A stretch of 64,000 nt of DNA from Candidatus Nanosynbacter featherlites (lineage in GTDB: Bacteria; Patescibacteriota; Saccharimonadia; Saccharimonadales; Saccharimonadaceae), in the NCBI RefSeq assembly GCF_005697565.1, contig NZ_CP040004.1, forward strand, positions 248,001 through 312,000. Reading direction: 5' to 3'. Of this stretch, positions 16,206 through 27,805 are shown piece by piece (the stretch's first letter is position 1; every line of letters starts with the position of its first letter). The position numbers and the translations under genes were made by a program. Below the pieces are notes generated by a model, which saw nothing but the letters and a program-made list of their open reading frames with translations, did no database searches and was not told the DNA's origin.

Positions 16206-18422
16206 ATGGGTGCGGACAGCAAAAAAACAGGATTTACCTTGCCAACAGTTCTCATCACCTCAGTAATTATGCTGACCTTACTTTTGGTGGCCATGCAGCT
16301 GGCTGCTTCATATGCAGCGGCGTTACGGGACCGGTATTATAACCAATTGGCGCGCGAAGCCGCTGAAAGTGGTCTGGCTTATGCTGTGTCTTGTTTGCGC
16401 GGCAATGGCATGATCTCGCCGTGGGGATCAAAAAGTCTAGCGCCAGAAACAAACTGTGCGGGTGATCCAGAGCCTGGCCAGGCAAACACTGTGATGCACG
16501 AGGGTAATATTCGAACGCGGTTCACGGTTCCCCCTCTCGGCTCGACTGGCGGCGAGGTCCAGCAGGCATACGCTACAGGTTATGTTGAGCTGCTACGACC
16601 AAGCGGCGGCGTCTGGAAAACCTATACTCGAGTTTTGTCATTGGCCACTGGAGCACAGACGCGTGTCGACACGTTGGCATTCGGGTACGAAGGTGACCTA
16701 AGTGGCATACAACACAAAGTATTTTTTGCCACCATCGACTCAGCTGGTCGTGTTCGATCAGTTGGTGCAAATGACCGTGGTCAATTGGGCGCGGGCATGA
16801 TTTCATCAGCTCAGCCAAACCCGGTGAGATTTAATATTTCGCAGCGCGCCGTATCGGTGCACACTAACTTTGTGTCTGTCGGTGGTAATGTTATGGTTCG
16901 AGATGAGCACGGCAATGTCTATGGTGCTGGCAAAAATGATACTGGTCAATTGGGCGCGGGATATATCAGTCCGGCAATTTCAACACCAGTGAGGTTTGGT
17001 TTACCTGCTGGCGTCAAGGCCGTTGCGGTCAACGCTGGTTGGGCGAACTTTGTGCTGGGCAATGATAAAAATATCTACGCCGCTGGCGAATGTACGTATG
17101 GCTTGTTGGGTACTGGTGATTATTCGGTCACAGCATCAAACGCCAAAGCTTGTGCTAACCGGTCCACGCCAAAACGCGTCGCCTTGCCTACTCCAAATCC
17201 AAGCAATCCAGCAACCATTCCGACTGCTCATTTGGTGCAAGACCGATATAACACCTATGTCATTATGCAAAATGGCGCGGTTTATGGCTGGGGTGCAAAT
17301 GATTATTATCAATTGGCAAGGGGCAGTATCACGAGTTCTTCGACACCCGTAAAAATTGGTGATTTTGGTGATCATGGCAAACCGCGTGCCATGCAGCTGG
17401 CGTTCGATGGTAGTACCTTGTATATTTTGGGTAACGACGGCAAGGTCTATGGTGTCGGTGGCTCAAACTATATGAAGATTGGTGATAAAAAATTAGTAAT
17501 TCGCTGGCGGTTCCTGAATTCGCGCTGCATGGAAGCAACGAGCGCCAACACTGTGGCTCCTCGTCCTTGCAATGATAGTCCTCAACAACAATTTGAGTAT
17601 ACCCAGCAAGATCAACTCAAGATCAATGGTAAGTGTGTAGAGAACACCGCAGGCGACCTGGTCAATATACGATTGGCTGATTGTAATCCTTCAGCGGTGA
17701 TTCAGCGGTGGGTAATGCGCACGCACGGGTCGGATCGTATCTTTCGCCGCGCTTCAAGTAACCACTGCTTGGCAGCCAATCCGACGGGTACGGCCATGGC
17801 CATAGCTGCTGGTTGTCCGTCGGCCAATAAACATTTGTTCTTTAGGGTACAGACGCCAGTTATTCGAGAATTGGGTGTTCCGGGCTTTGTGCAGCAAATT
17901 TCTACTGACGAGATGTTTGCCTCATATCGTACTTCTGATGGACGAGTATACAGTACTGGTAATAACACGCATGGCGTATTTGGTAACAGTGCTAATCACG
18001 CAAAGACGTTTAATTGGAGAAATCCATATCCAGTGCAGTTTATGCTACCTGCTGGCGTCAAGGCCGTTGATATCTGGTCGACGGCATACTCGGGGCATGT
18101 CGCTAACTTGTTCGTGGTTGGCAATGATGGTAAGGTCTATGGCGCTGGGACAAATGCTAATGGACAATTGGGCACTGGCGATAGGGTAAATCGTAACACG
18201 CCAACGGTCATGCAGTTATTCGGTAGTGGTCCAACTGCCCCTCGTGCTAAGCACGTGGAAAGTGGCGGCGGTACGACCGTGATCTTTACGACTGATAATC
18301 GTGTCTACACTGTCGGTAACAATAACAAGGGGCAGCTTGGTGACGGGACAACGACTGATTCGGCAGTTCCAATTTTGGGTCGTTACACGAATGTGCCAAT
18401 CCAAGAACATCTCGTCTTCTAG
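16206..18422 (+). CDS. Pilin-like protein with RCC1 propeller and inserted ricin-type lectin domain
   Basis: 738 residues. The N-terminus (KKTGFTLPTVLITSVIML) has a prepilin-like GFTLP cleavage site and a hydrophobic helix, followed by a helical ERE-type stalk resembling PilX-family minor pilins. From about residue 165 come RCC1-type repeats with GxNxxGQLGxG signatures (ANDRGQLGAG, KNDTGQLGAG, TNANGQLGTG, NNKGQLGDG and weaker copies), which build a beta-propeller. Between propeller blades, about 435-550, sits a Cys-containing ricin-B-like lectin domain (QQFEYTQQDQLKINGKCVE, VIQRWVMRT). Known domain functions suggest a pilus-tip or surface adhesin that binds glycans; that role is inference. 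The gene is probably leaderless, divergent from glutaredoxin. Confidence 0.8.
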   Translation: MGADSKKTGFTLPTVLITSVIMLTLLLVAMQLAASYAAALRDRYYNQLAREAAESGLAYAVSCLRGNGMISPWGSKSLAPETNCAGDPEPGQANTVMHEGNIRTRFTVPPLGSTGGEVQQAYATGYVELLRPSGGVWKTYTRVLSLATGAQTRVDTLAFGYEGDLSGIQHKVFFATIDSAGRVRSVGANDRGQLGAGMISSAQPNPVRFNISQRAVSVHTNFVSVGGNVMVRDEHGNVYGAGKNDTGQLGAGYISPAISTPVRFGLPAGVKAVAVNAGWANFVLGNDKNIYAAGECTYGLLGTGDYSVTASNAKACANRSTPKRVALPTPNPSNPATIPTAHLVQDRYNTYVIMQNGAVYGWGANDYYQLARGSITSSSTPVKIGDFGDHGKPRAMQLAFDGSTLYILGNDGKVYGVGGSNYMKIGDKKLVIRWRFLNSRCMEATSANTVAPRPCNDSPQQQFEYTQQDQLKINGKCVENTAGDLVNIRLADCNPSAVIQRWVMRTHGSDRIFRRASSNHCLAANPTGTAMAIAAGCPSANKHLFFRVQTPVIRELGVPGFVQQISTDEMFASYRTSDGRVYSTGNNTHGVFGNSANHAKTFNWRNPYPVQFMLPAGVKAVDIWSTAYSGHVANLFVVGNDGKVYGAGTNANGQLGTGDRVNRNTPTVMQLFGSGPTAPRAKHVESGGGTTVIFTTDNRVYTVGNNNKGQLGDGTTTDSAVPILGRYTNVPIQEHLVF

Positions 18423-18427
18423 TGGCT

Positions 18428-18646
18428 CTAGCGTGACGTGAGGTGCCAGCCGCCGCACCAATGGCATTTGTAGGTCGCCAGGAGCAGCTGCGGATCAGTT
18501 AGCTGACGGCTAGCTATTTCCCTTTCGGCTTGTTGTTGGGTTGAAAAGCGGCGTTTTTGATGGCAATTGTTGAGCTCATGTACAGTAGTTAGCGGCTGTC
18601 TATTTTTCTGGACTGGTTGAGATCTTGGATAATTTTTCCTCGGCAT
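18428..18646 (-). CDS. Small protein with CxxC ... CGGWHLTS motif
   Basis: 72 residues, basic, ending KCHWCGGWHLTSR. Short proteins with a terminal C-x2-C-GGWHLT pattern occur widely in Actinobacteria and phages without known function; the Cys/His cluster suggests metal binding. A TATACT box lies 10 bases before the ATG. It ends five bases from the stop of the convergent adhesin gene and is divergent from the ATP synthase operon. Confidence 0.6.
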   Translation of the reverse strand: MPRKNYPRSQPVQKNRQPLTTVHELNNCHQKRRFSTQQQAEREIASRQLTDPQLLLATYKCHWCGGWHLTSR

Positions 18647-18671
18647 ATTGTCAAATAGTATAGCAGATTGA

Positions 18672-18677
18672 TATAGT
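18672..18677 (+). promoter_or_regulatory. -10 box of the ATP synthase operon
   Basis: TATAGT ending seven bases before the atpI-like ATG at 18685. Confidence 0.6.
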
Positions 18678-18684
18678 ATAGGTA

Positions 18685-18945
18685 ATGGCTGAAAAACCTA
18701 AGGTTCAGAGCGACCAAAAAACAGACGTAGATGCCACTGCGGTTATGATGAAAACTATCATCGGGACGACGTGGCGCATGTTTGTGCCGAGCATCGGTCT
18801 GATGTTGGTGGGGCTGTGGGCCGATCTGATTCTGCACACCAAACCCTGGCTGATGATTGCAGGGATTATCATGGGTCTGGCGACGTCAGCAGCATTGATT
18901 TATCAACAAATACGATTCATAAAACAGAGAGAGGCTAATCAATGA
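18685..18945 (+). CDS. atpI: AtpI-like F1Fo assembly protein
   Basis: 86 residues with two membrane helices (about 30-50 and 55-75) joined by HTKPW, then a basic tail. Position at the head of the ATP synthase operon and topology fit AtpI/AtpZ, which assists c-ring assembly or Mg transport. The sequence itself is weakly conserved, so the symbol rests partly on context. The stop overlaps the atpB start (ATGA). Confidence 0.75.
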   Translation: MAEKPKVQSDQKTDVDATAVMMKTIIGTTWRMFVPSIGLMLVGLWADLILHTKPWLMIAGIIMGLATSAALIYQQIRFIKQREANQ

Positions 18946-19784
18946 TACACCAGTTTGCAAGCAGTCTGCATATTTCAGTGAAAGCAGATGAAATATTACA
19001 GGTTGGCGGTATTTCCATCACTAACTCTCACCTGTTGGGTGCTTTGGGGCTATTAGTTTTGCTGTGGATTATGCTGCGAACACGCGCGGCAGCACTGGGT
19101 AAAAAGAAGCCTAACTTTGTGACACGTTTGGTTAACTGGACGTTTGATGGTTTGTATGGCACGGTCAAACAGGTCATCCAAGATGATGTTTGGGCGGCGC
19201 GAGTGGCACCATTGACCATCACGATATTTTTCTTTGTGATAGCACAGTACTGGCTGGGGCTGCTGCCTTTCGTTGGTCCTGTGACAGTTGGAGAGCACAG
19301 CACTCCCCTGTTTCGTGGCGGTGTAGCTGATTTGAACATGACGTTTGGCCTGGCTATCATCACTATCATTGCGGCGCAAGTCTATGCGTTCCGCTACTTG
19401 GGATTCCGTGGCAATATGGGGCGATATTTCGTCAATCCGCTGAAAGATCCAATCATGTCATTTGTTGGTATTTTGGAGTTGGTAGCAGAGTTCTCGCGCT
19501 TGCTGGGACTGAGCTTTCGTCTGTTCGGTAATGTGCTGGCGGGCGAAGTGCTGCTGATCATGATTGCTTACCTGACAAAGTACGCTTCACCGGCAATGTT
19601 GCAGCCGTTCTATCTGTTCGAGCTATTTATCGGCGGTATTCAGGCATATATTTTCTTTATGTTGTCGACGGTATTTATTTCCCTGGGACTCACTCCTCAC
19701 GGTGACCATAACGAGTCCAGCCATGCGCATGTTCATTCCCCTGTTGATATTTCAAAGAAAATGACAGAGAATGAAAATAAGTAG
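18942..19784 (+). CDS. atpB: ATP synthase subunit a
   Basis: 280-residue membrane subunit forming the proton half-channels next to the c-ring. The conserved helix LLGLSFRLFGNVLAGE carries the essential Arg, and VAEFSRLLG precedes it. Five or six membrane helices are visible. The C-terminus is an unusual His-rich tail (HGDHNESSHAHVHSP), not needed for the channel. An AGAGAGG site lies within the end of atpI and starts overlap by four bases. Confidence 0.95.
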   Translation: MIHQFASSLHISVKADEILQVGGISITNSHLLGALGLLVLLWIMLRTRAAALGKKKPNFVTRLVNWTFDGLYGTVKQVIQDDVWAARVAPLTITIFFFVIAQYWLGLLPFVGPVTVGEHSTPLFRGGVADLNMTFGLAIITIIAAQVYAFRYLGFRGNMGRYFVNPLKDPIMSFVGILELVAEFSRLLGLSFRLFGNVLAGEVLLIMIAYLTKYASPAMLQPFYLFELFIGGIQAYIFFMLSTVFISLGLTPHGDHNESSHAHVHSPVDISKKMTENENK

Positions 19785-19815
19785 TTAAGTAATAATTATA
19801 AGGAGAATATCAACC

Positions 19816-20028
19816 ATGGAAGCATTAGCTTTTGCCTTAACTTACGCAATCCCAGCAGCCTTTGCAGCAATTGGTGCCGCAATGATCGGTGCCGCAGCGA
19901 TGAACGCCGCAGGTCGCAACCCAGAGAAGATTAATGACTTGCGTACCATGATGATTCTTGGTATTTCATTCATCGACGCCTTGGCAATTATCGGTTTTGT
20001 GGCTGCCATCGTCGGCAAGGTTATGTAA
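19816..20028 (+). CDS. atpE: ATP synthase subunit c
   Basis: 70-residue hairpin of two membrane helices forming the rotor ring. The polar loop is GRNPE and the ion-carrying carboxylate is Asp54 in SFIDALAIIGF. No Gln/Glu-Ser sodium motif is apparent in helix 1 or 2, so proton coupling is the simplest reading. SD AAGGAG is nine bases upstream of the ATG. Confidence 0.95.
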   Translation: MEALAFALTYAIPAAFAAIGAAMIGAAAMNAAGRNPEKINDLRTMMILGISFIDALAIIGFVAAIVGKVM

Positions 20029-20042
20029 TTTAGAGGTAAATT

Positions 20043-20591
20043 GTGGAAAGATTGGTAACACAATTTGCGAGTGCTGAAGCTCACGCAGCTGATAAGGCTG
20101 ATTTGTTTGGTTCTTTGGGAATCGATTGGAAGCTGTTGGCGCTGCAGTCGGTAGCATTTTTGATATTGCTATTTGTATTGAGCAAATGGGTATATCCGCC
20201 ACTAGCAGCAATGCTGGACAAGCGTGAAAAGGATCTTCGGACGGCTGAAAAAGCTGCCAAATCAGCGCGTGAAAATGCTGACAAGACGGAAAAAATGATC
20301 AACGCCTCAATGCGCAAGGCACGAGCAGAAGCGCGTGAGATTGTCACTTCCGCCAGGAGTGAGGCAGCGGAAATCGTTGAAGCCGCAGCCAAGAAAGCTG
20401 AAGCACGAGCGGACGGCATCATTGAAGCGGCCCGAACAGAAATTGCTGGCGAAGTTGCGGCTGCGCGCCAAGCTTTGCATAACGAAACATTGCAATTAGT
20501 GGCTGAAGCGACCGGCACCTTGGTGAACGAGAAATTGGACGCTAAAAAAGACGGCAAATTGATTGAGAAAGCTTTGAAGGAGGCGCGCTAA
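20043..20591 (+). CDS. atpF: ATP synthase subunit b
   Basis: 182-residue peripheral stalk: N-terminal membrane helix (about 28-48) and a long Ala/Lys/Glu-rich coiled coil with an ARAEAREI stretch. Starts at GTG 20043 with an AGAGGT site. Its last codons overlap the atpH start (TAATG). Confidence 0.95.
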   Translation: MERLVTQFASAEAHAADKADLFGSLGIDWKLLALQSVAFLILLFVLSKWVYPPLAAMLDKREKDLRTAEKAAKSARENADKTEKMINASMRKARAEAREIVTSARSEAAEIVEAAAKKAEARADGIIEAARTEIAGEVAAARQALHNETLQLVAEATGTLVNEKLDAKKDGKLIEKALKEAR

Positions 20592-20974
20592 TGCCTGCAC
20601 GAACGTCGCGTCGCAAATTGGCTCGGTATGTGGCTGAACGATTGATGAACAACGATGTGACGGTTGTGGATGAGGTGGCAGCGCTGCTAAGTCATGAAAA
20701 ACGTCAGCGTGAAGTTGACTTGTTGGTACGCGACATTCAAGCAGAACTAGCGGAGCGTGGCTTAACGGTGGCGACGGTTGAATCAGCGCGAGCATTGACG
20801 AATGAGGCGCGTTCGGCCATCATGACGCTACTCAAGAAGCCTCAGACGGTTGTTCAATTGAGCGAAGTTGTTCGCCCAGAACTCATCGGTGGCTTCAAAC
20901 TACGGACGCCAACCGCAACGCTGGACGCGACGATTGCCAAGAAATTAAACGACTTGCGGGCGAAGAAAATCTAG
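20591..20974 (+). CDS. atpH: ATP synthase subunit delta, short form
   Basis: 127 residues against about 175-180 in typical OSCP/delta. The C-terminal half pattern [24 protein letters not shown] is recognisable, while the N-terminal six-helix domain is shorter than usual. Links the peripheral stalk to the F1 head. Translationally coupled to atpF. Confidence 0.88.
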   Translation: MPARTSRRKLARYVAERLMNNDVTVVDEVAALLSHEKRQREVDLLVRDIQAELAERGLTVATVESARALTNEARSAIMTLLKKPQTVVQLSEVVRPELIGGFKLRTPTATLDATIAKKLNDLRAKKI

Positions 20975-20982
20975 GAGGAAAA

Positions 20983-22509
20983 ATGAGCAAGATTGATGTG
21001 ACAGAACTAGCCAAAAGCCTGCGGGAAAAAATCGCGCAGCTGGAGGCGACGGAAGGACTAGAGGACGCTGGTGTGGTCATCCGTGTCGGTGACGGCGTGG
21101 CGTGGGTGCACGGCCTCAGTAAAGCTGGCTATAGCGAAGTGCTAGAAATTGAAACTGATGGTGGCGTAGTGGAAGCATTCGCCCTGAACTTAATGGAAGA
21201 CGAAATCGGTGCGGTGATCCTCGGCGGTGAAGAAAAAGTCAAGGCTGGCGCCAGCGTCCGACGCAAGGGTGCGGTGCTGGATGTGCCAGTTGGCGAGGAG
21301 CTGCTCGGCCGGGTGGTTGACCCGCTTGGTCGGCCGCTCGATGGTGGACCAGCCATCAAGACGAAGCAGCGTGGGCTGATTGAACGGCCAGCCATCGGCG
21401 TGATGGGCCGTAAGTCAGTGCATGAGCCACTGATGACCGGTATCATGTCAATTGACGCCATGTTCCCAATCGGTCGCGGGCAGCGTGAGCTGATCATCGG
21501 CGACCGTCAGACGGGAAAAACGGCCATTGCCATCGACACCATGATCAACCAGGCGCGGCAAAAGACTGGCGTGGTGAACGTCTACGTGGCGATTGGGCAG
21601 AAATTATCAAAGATTGCCCGGTTGGTTGACCGCCTGAAAGAAGAAGGCGTGATGGAGCAAACCATCGTGGTGGCGACCAGCCCGTCGGACGCAGCTTCCC
21701 TGTTGTACTTGGCACCATATGCTGGTACCGCCATGGGTGAATATTTCCGCGACAACGGCGGTCACGCACTGATGATTTATGACGATTTGACCAAGCACGC
21801 CGTGGCCTACCGCCAGATGTCGCTCTTGCTCCGTCGTCCACCGGGACGCGAGGCCTATCCTGGTGATGTCTTCTACCTGCACTCTCGCCTGCTGGAGCGT
21901 TCAGCTAAGTTGTCAGATGAATTGGGTGCTGGCTCACTGACTGCCCTGCCGATCATCGAGACGCAGGCTGGTGACATCTCGGCGTACATCCCGACCAACG
22001 TGATTTCCATCACCGACGGTCAGATTTTTCTGGAAACTGATTTGTTCTACCAAGGTATTCGTCCGGCTATCTCTGCTGGTCTATCGGTCTCCCGTGTCGG
22101 TGGTGCTGCCCAGACTAAGGCGGTTAAATCGGTTGGTGGTAACTTGAAGCTCGGTCTTTCACAGTTCCGTGAATTGGCGTCGTTTGCGCAATTTGGCTCG
22201 GATCTGGATGACGCGACCAAGGCACAAATTGACCGTGGTCAGCGCCTGACTGAGCTACTGAAGCAGCCGCAGTACCAGCCAATGAGCGTCTGGGAACAAT
22301 TTGTTAGCATCCACGCGGTGACCAGCGGTGCCTTTGACAATGTGCCAGTTGCCAAGATCAAGGAAGCGCAGGCTGGTCTATTGACGCAACTTTGGAATAG
22401 CACTAAAGACACCATGCGTGAATTGAACAAGGGCGCCAAGCCAACTGACGAGCAACTCCAGGTCATTGACGAGGCAACGCAGGTGGCAGCGAAAGGCTTT
22501 GAGGAGTAA
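20983..22509 (+). CDS. atpA: ATP synthase subunit alpha
   Basis: 508 residues, family length. Walker [14 protein letters not shown], and the alpha signature around [17 protein letters not shown]. Non-catalytic nucleotide site subunit of F1. AGGAGG ribosome site six bases upstream. Confidence 0.98.
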   Translation: MSKIDVTELAKSLREKIAQLEATEGLEDAGVVIRVGDGVAWVHGLSKAGYSEVLEIETDGGVVEAFALNLMEDEIGAVILGGEEKVKAGASVRRKGAVLDVPVGEELLGRVVDPLGRPLDGGPAIKTKQRGLIERPAIGVMGRKSVHEPLMTGIMSIDAMFPIGRGQRELIIGDRQTGKTAIAIDTMINQARQKTGVVNVYVAIGQKLSKIARLVDRLKEEGVMEQTIVVATSPSDAASLLYLAPYAGTAMGEYFRDNGGHALMIYDDLTKHAVAYRQMSLLLRRPPGREAYPGDVFYLHSRLLERSAKLSDELGAGSLTALPIIETQAGDISAYIPTNVISITDGQIFLETDLFYQGIRPAISAGLSVSRVGGAAQTKAVKSVGGNLKLGLSQFRELASFAQFGSDLDDATKAQIDRGQRLTELLKQPQYQPMSVWEQFVSIHAVTSGAFDNVPVAKIKEAQAGLLTQLWNSTKDTMRELNKGAKPTDEQLQVIDEATQVAAKGFEE

Positions 22510-22512
22510 TCC

Positions 22513-23390
22513 ATGCCGAGTACTCGTGCGCTGAAAAATCGCATTCGCTCAGTGGATTCGACCAAGCAAATCACTAAGGCGATGCAGTTGGTGGCGGCCA
22601 GCAAAATGCGCCGTTCACAAGAGGCGGACAAGGCATCAGCTCCCTACACCATGGCAGCCGAGGAGTTGCTGAGCTACTTGGCCAGCCAAGGTGTAACTGA
22701 TAACCACCCACTGTTTAAGCGCCGCAAAATCACTAAGCGCTTGATCATCGTCATTGCCAGCGACAAAGGCCTGGCTGGTGCGTATAATACCAATGTTCTG
22801 AAGAAATATCTGGAGCTGCTGAAACGCGACGATGAGCGCGGCATTGAGAATCTTACCTTGACCGTCGGCCGCCGAGCTTCGCAGTTTGCATCACGCTTGA
22901 AGGATACCAAAGTGGTGGGTAATTATGATAATTTGCCAGACCAACCAACAGGACTTACTTTTCACACGATTTTGAACACTGCCATCAGCATGTTTGAGAA
23001 TGGCGAGGTTGACGCGGTGACGTTGGTGTATACACGATTTGTGAATAGCATGGTGCAAACAGCGGAACTGTCGCGTTTGCTACCGGCAGGTACCAAGGCC
23101 TTGGTTGATCCAAGCGAGGTCTCAAATACGGTTTCTGATGCCAAGTATGAACCAAGTATTCCAGAGGTACTGGACGCCGTTGCCTACCGTTTGACGGGTG
23201 CGCGATTGTTTCAAGCGCTACTGGACGCTCGCGCCAGTGAGCACTCCATGCGGATGATGGCTATGAAGAATGCGACGGATAATGCTTCTGACTTGGTGGA
23301 TGATTTGACCTTGGCGATGAACAAGGCTCGTCAGGGTGCGATTACCCAGGAATTGGCAGAAATTTCCGGTGGTGTGGAGGCGATGGAACA

Positions 23391-23394
<4 letters not shown>
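22513..23394 (+). CDS. atpG: ATP synthase subunit gamma
   Basis: 293-residue central rotor shaft: N-terminal RIRSVDSTKQITKAMQLVAASKMRR and C-terminal MRMMAMKNATDNASDLVDDLTL are both characteristic. GAGGAG at the end of atpA serves as SD. The stop overlaps the next start by four bases. Confidence 0.97.
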
Positions 23395-25182
<1,788 letters not shown>

Positions 25183-25186
25183 CCTG

Positions 25187-25606
25187 ATGAATTTGAAGCT
25201 GGTAACGCTCGGTGGTATCAAGCTGGATGAGATGGTCTATTCGGTAACCATCCCGACCATTGACGGCGAGATTTCGGTGCTGCCGAGCCACGAGCCACTG
25301 GTGACGGTGGCGAGGGACGGCGTCATCACTGTCCGCCGCACTAAGGAGACGCAGGAAGAAGAATTCTTTGCTATCTCCGGCGGTGTGGTGGAAATTGATC
25401 AGACAGGCGTGCGGATTTTGGTTGACGAGGCTGATCACGGCGACGACATCATTGAAGCAGAAACTCAGGCGGCATTGGAGCGAGCCATTGCAGCCCGTGA
25501 CAACGCCGACGACCAAATAGAGCGCGAGAAAGCCAAACAGCTTATCGACCGACACTTGGTGCGGTTGAAGGTAGCTGATTTGCAGCGGCACAAGCGACGA
25601 CGCTAA
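25187..25606 (+). CDS. atpC: ATP synthase subunit epsilon
   Basis: 139 residues: N-terminal beta-sandwich (TIPTIDGEISVLPSHEPLVTV, then FFAISGGVVEI) and a C-terminal helical hairpin rich in charged residues. Connects rotor to c-ring and can inhibit hydrolysis. Starts four bases after atpD; last gene of the operon. Confidence 0.95.
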   Translation: MNLKLVTLGGIKLDEMVYSVTIPTIDGEISVLPSHEPLVTVARDGVITVRRTKETQEEEFFAISGGVVEIDQTGVRILVDEADHGDDIIEAETQAALERAIAARDNADDQIEREKAKQLIDRHLVRLKVADLQRHKRRR

Positions 25607-25632
25607 TTACATCGCCACCAAGGGCCCTGACA

Positions 25633-26511
25633 TCAGACTCCTTGGGCTATGTCTTGTTTGAGATTTTCAATCGATGTTTGCATAATACTAGCGGTATCGC
25701 GGGGAAATAGATTAGAGATATCCTCTTCGTATGGCTTAATAAAATGCTCAATAATAAGTTCGGGAATTAACATTTGCTGACCGTCATTATTGGATTGACC
25801 GCTCATTGAATAAACACAGCACTCAATATCTCGTCCGAATTGACCGATTGATGTTGGGTCGTCTTTGTCTGTCGATAGAAATTTTTCAGTGTCAATACAC
25901 CACGGTTCGGTATTGATAGTAAACGCAAAGTTCTTTATCTGTGCGTCGTTCATTGTATATGGCTCTGGGAGGCTGTGAAAATAGTGCATAGTAGAGAATG
26001 CGGTACGGGCGATAAGTCGCGCTTTTTCCTCAGGTAGTGTCGTTTCGCGGTATGCATCAACTAGGCTGTCGCAGCTACGTACACCCTGTATAAAATCACT
26101 AATAACCGCCACCTCACCATTTTCGAGACGAGCAATACCTCTTGGTTCAAAGGTGCGGATTGCTTGAGGGTGTCGTAGGCTATTAATGGCTTGCATTGTA
26201 GCGATATCCTTCACGGCTGTACGAGAGGTAAGATATGGCTTGATTGCCCAAGGCTGAGTTACGAGGGGTATGTCTGAGCAGTACAATGTTGCGTCATAAA
26301 ACCCAACCTCATTGATGCTGTTACGACGACCTTCTGCGTAATCATCACGAGGCGTTAGTTCTATGTCGAGCTGCTCTAATGGTATGCCGAGTCGGTCGGT
26401 GCCTAATAGAGCGATACTCCCTCGAGGTAGTCGAGTTACTTGTTTTGATAGATTATGCACATCACCGATGGTGATTGGTGTTGTGAGCGAATATCCTTCG
26501 AACTGGCGCAT
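25633..26511 (-). CDS. Putative kinase-like-fold protein
   Basis: 292 residues, more AT-rich than the neighbouring operon. WAIKPYLTSRT (about 92) could be the ATP-site Lys strand; TMNDAQIKNFAFTI and then PWCIDTEKFL (about 205-225) resemble the catalytic loop (D...N) and the metal-binding D of aminoglycoside phosphotransferase/RIO-type kinases. No glycine-rich loop is obvious. A TATAAT box ends seven bases before the ATG. Function unknown; kinase fold is a motif-level inference that a profile search would settle. Confidence 0.45.
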   Translation of the reverse strand: MRQFEGYSLTTPITIGDVHNLSKQVTRLPRGSIALLGTDRLGIPLEQLDIELTPRDDYAEGRRNSINEVGFYDATLYCSDIPLVTQPWAIKPYLTSRTAVKDIATMQAINSLRHPQAIRTFEPRGIARLENGEVAVISDFIQGVRSCDSLVDAYRETTLPEEKARLIARTAFSTMHYFHSLPEPYTMNDAQIKNFAFTINTEPWCIDTEKFLSTDKDDPTSIGQFGRDIECCVYSMSGQSNNDGQQMLIPELIIEHFIKPYEEDISNLFPRDTASIMQTSIENLKQDIAQGV

Positions 26512-26524
26512 AAGTTATATTATA

Positions 26525-27628
26525 TCACAAATTACATATATTTGCAATAGCTAGACGGGCTTCGTCGGTGCTTTTGGTGTGCATTAGCCGGTCACGCAGT
26601 TCTTTGGCGCCATCGAAGTCGCGGATGTAGATTTTGAAGAAGCGTTTGAGGGTTTCGTAGGGGCGTCCGAGGGTTGGTTGGTAGTGGTCAAAGAGGTCAA
26701 GGTGGTAATGTAATAGACATATAAGTTCTGATTTAACATTACCGCTCCCATCATCGTCGTTTGTGACGGCACGTAGGTCGCTAGACGCTGGTCCTGCTAG
26801 TCGGTCCGCCCCTTCTTCTGAAAAATCAGAGATTTGTTCAGAAATGGGTGCTGCCCCGCCGACGATCACCCGCTTATCCTCGATCTCTGAAGACACTCCG
26901 CCTTTCCGAAAGCAAAACGGATTGCTGAAAATTCCCCGTCCGATCATGACGCCGTTGAGGCCTGGGTGGGCTCTGACTAATTCTTCGCCGTGGGTTCGGT
27001 CGCGGACGTCGCCGTTGATAGTCAAGAGAGTTTGCGGAGCGATGTCGTCGCGTAGCTTGATAATGTCGTCGATAAGCTCGTAGTGCGCTGGAACTTTGCT
27101 CATTTCTTTTTTAGTGCGGAGGTGGATGGTTAGGTTGGCGAGGTTCTGCGCCAGTAGTGTGCTCAGCCACTCTCGCCATTCGTCAACATACGTATAGCCC
27201 AGCCGTGTCTTGACACTGACTGGTAATCCAGCGGTTTTGGCAGCGGCGATGGCGGCCATGGCAACGTCGGGTCGGCGAATGAGTGCGGCACCGCCTGATT
27301 TGATGGCGGATTTGGCGGGACAGCCCATGTTAATGTCAATGCCGTCAAAGCCGAGCTCCATACAGTGAGCGGCAAATTGTTCCATGTCGCCCGGCTCACC
27401 ACCCCAGATTTGGGCGACCAATGGATGTTCGTCGTCGGTCTTGACGAGCCGCCCAGCGATGGCCTTGTCGCCAGCATGCACCCAACCAGTGGCATTGGCA
27501 AACTCCGTGAAAAACACGTCGGGCGCGCCTGCTTGCTTGACGACATGACGAAACACCACGTCAGTGACGGCTTCCATGGGTGCCAAGATGAAAAACGGCT
27601 GCGGTAGGTTGTCCCAAAATGATGTCAT
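26525..27628 (-). CDS. tRNA-dihydrouridine synthase
   Basis: Flavin enzyme reducing uridines in tRNA D-loops. 367 residues, TIM barrel: LAPMEAVTDVVFRHV at the start, the Dus signature DINMGCPAKSAI with catalytic Cys in the following loop, VKTRLGY, and INGDVRDR, VMIGRGIFSNPF. A ~50-residue acidic, Ser/Gly-rich insertion follows (from GGVSSEIEDK to DDDGSG) before the C-terminal helical domain. The ATG at 27628 lies seven bases after TAAAAT. Divergent Dus paralogs are hard to name, so no symbol is given. Confidence 0.92.
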   Translation of the reverse strand: MTSFWDNLPQPFFILAPMEAVTDVVFRHVVKQAGAPDVFFTEFANATGWVHAGDKAIAGRLVKTDDEHPLVAQIWGGEPGDMEQFAAHCMELGFDGIDINMGCPAKSAIKSGGAALIRRPDVAMAAIAAAKTAGLPVSVKTRLGYTYVDEWREWLSTLLAQNLANLTIHLRTKKEMSKVPAHYELIDDIIKLRDDIAPQTLLTINGDVRDRTHGEELVRAHPGLNGVMIGRGIFSNPFCFRKGGVSSEIEDKRVIVGGAAPISEQISDFSEEGADRLAGPASSDLRAVTNDDDGSGNVKSELICLLHYHLDLFDHYQPTLGRPYETLKRFFKIYIRDFDGAKELRDRLMHTKSTDEARLAIANICNL

Positions 27629-27644
27629 CTCTGTTATTTTACCA

Positions 27645-27689
27645 TAAAAAAGGAGAAAACCCCTCACTCTCGCCATTGAGAATGAGGGG
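27645..27689 (-). terminator. Terminator of the minus-strand RNA locus 28.6-27.7 kb
   Basis: CCCCTCA ... TGAGGGG hairpin with inner CTC/GAG pairs (27660-27689), followed on the minus strand by TTTTCTCCTTTTTT. It shows that a transcript arrives from the tRNA-like region. Confidence 0.75.
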
Positions 27690-27805
27690 CGTTGGTAGGC
27701 TCAAGCGGTTCTGCTCGGAGTTGATCTCGACGGTGAGAAAAACTGCCACGAGTGAATCTCGCGAACCCGGGGAGGGAGAGATGACACGCCATTGTGCCAT
27801 CTCAG

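Noticed and set aside
19816..20028. Sodium-dependent ATP synthase
   Set aside because: The c subunit has a single Asp in helix 2 and no sodium-binding Gln/Glu-Ser set.
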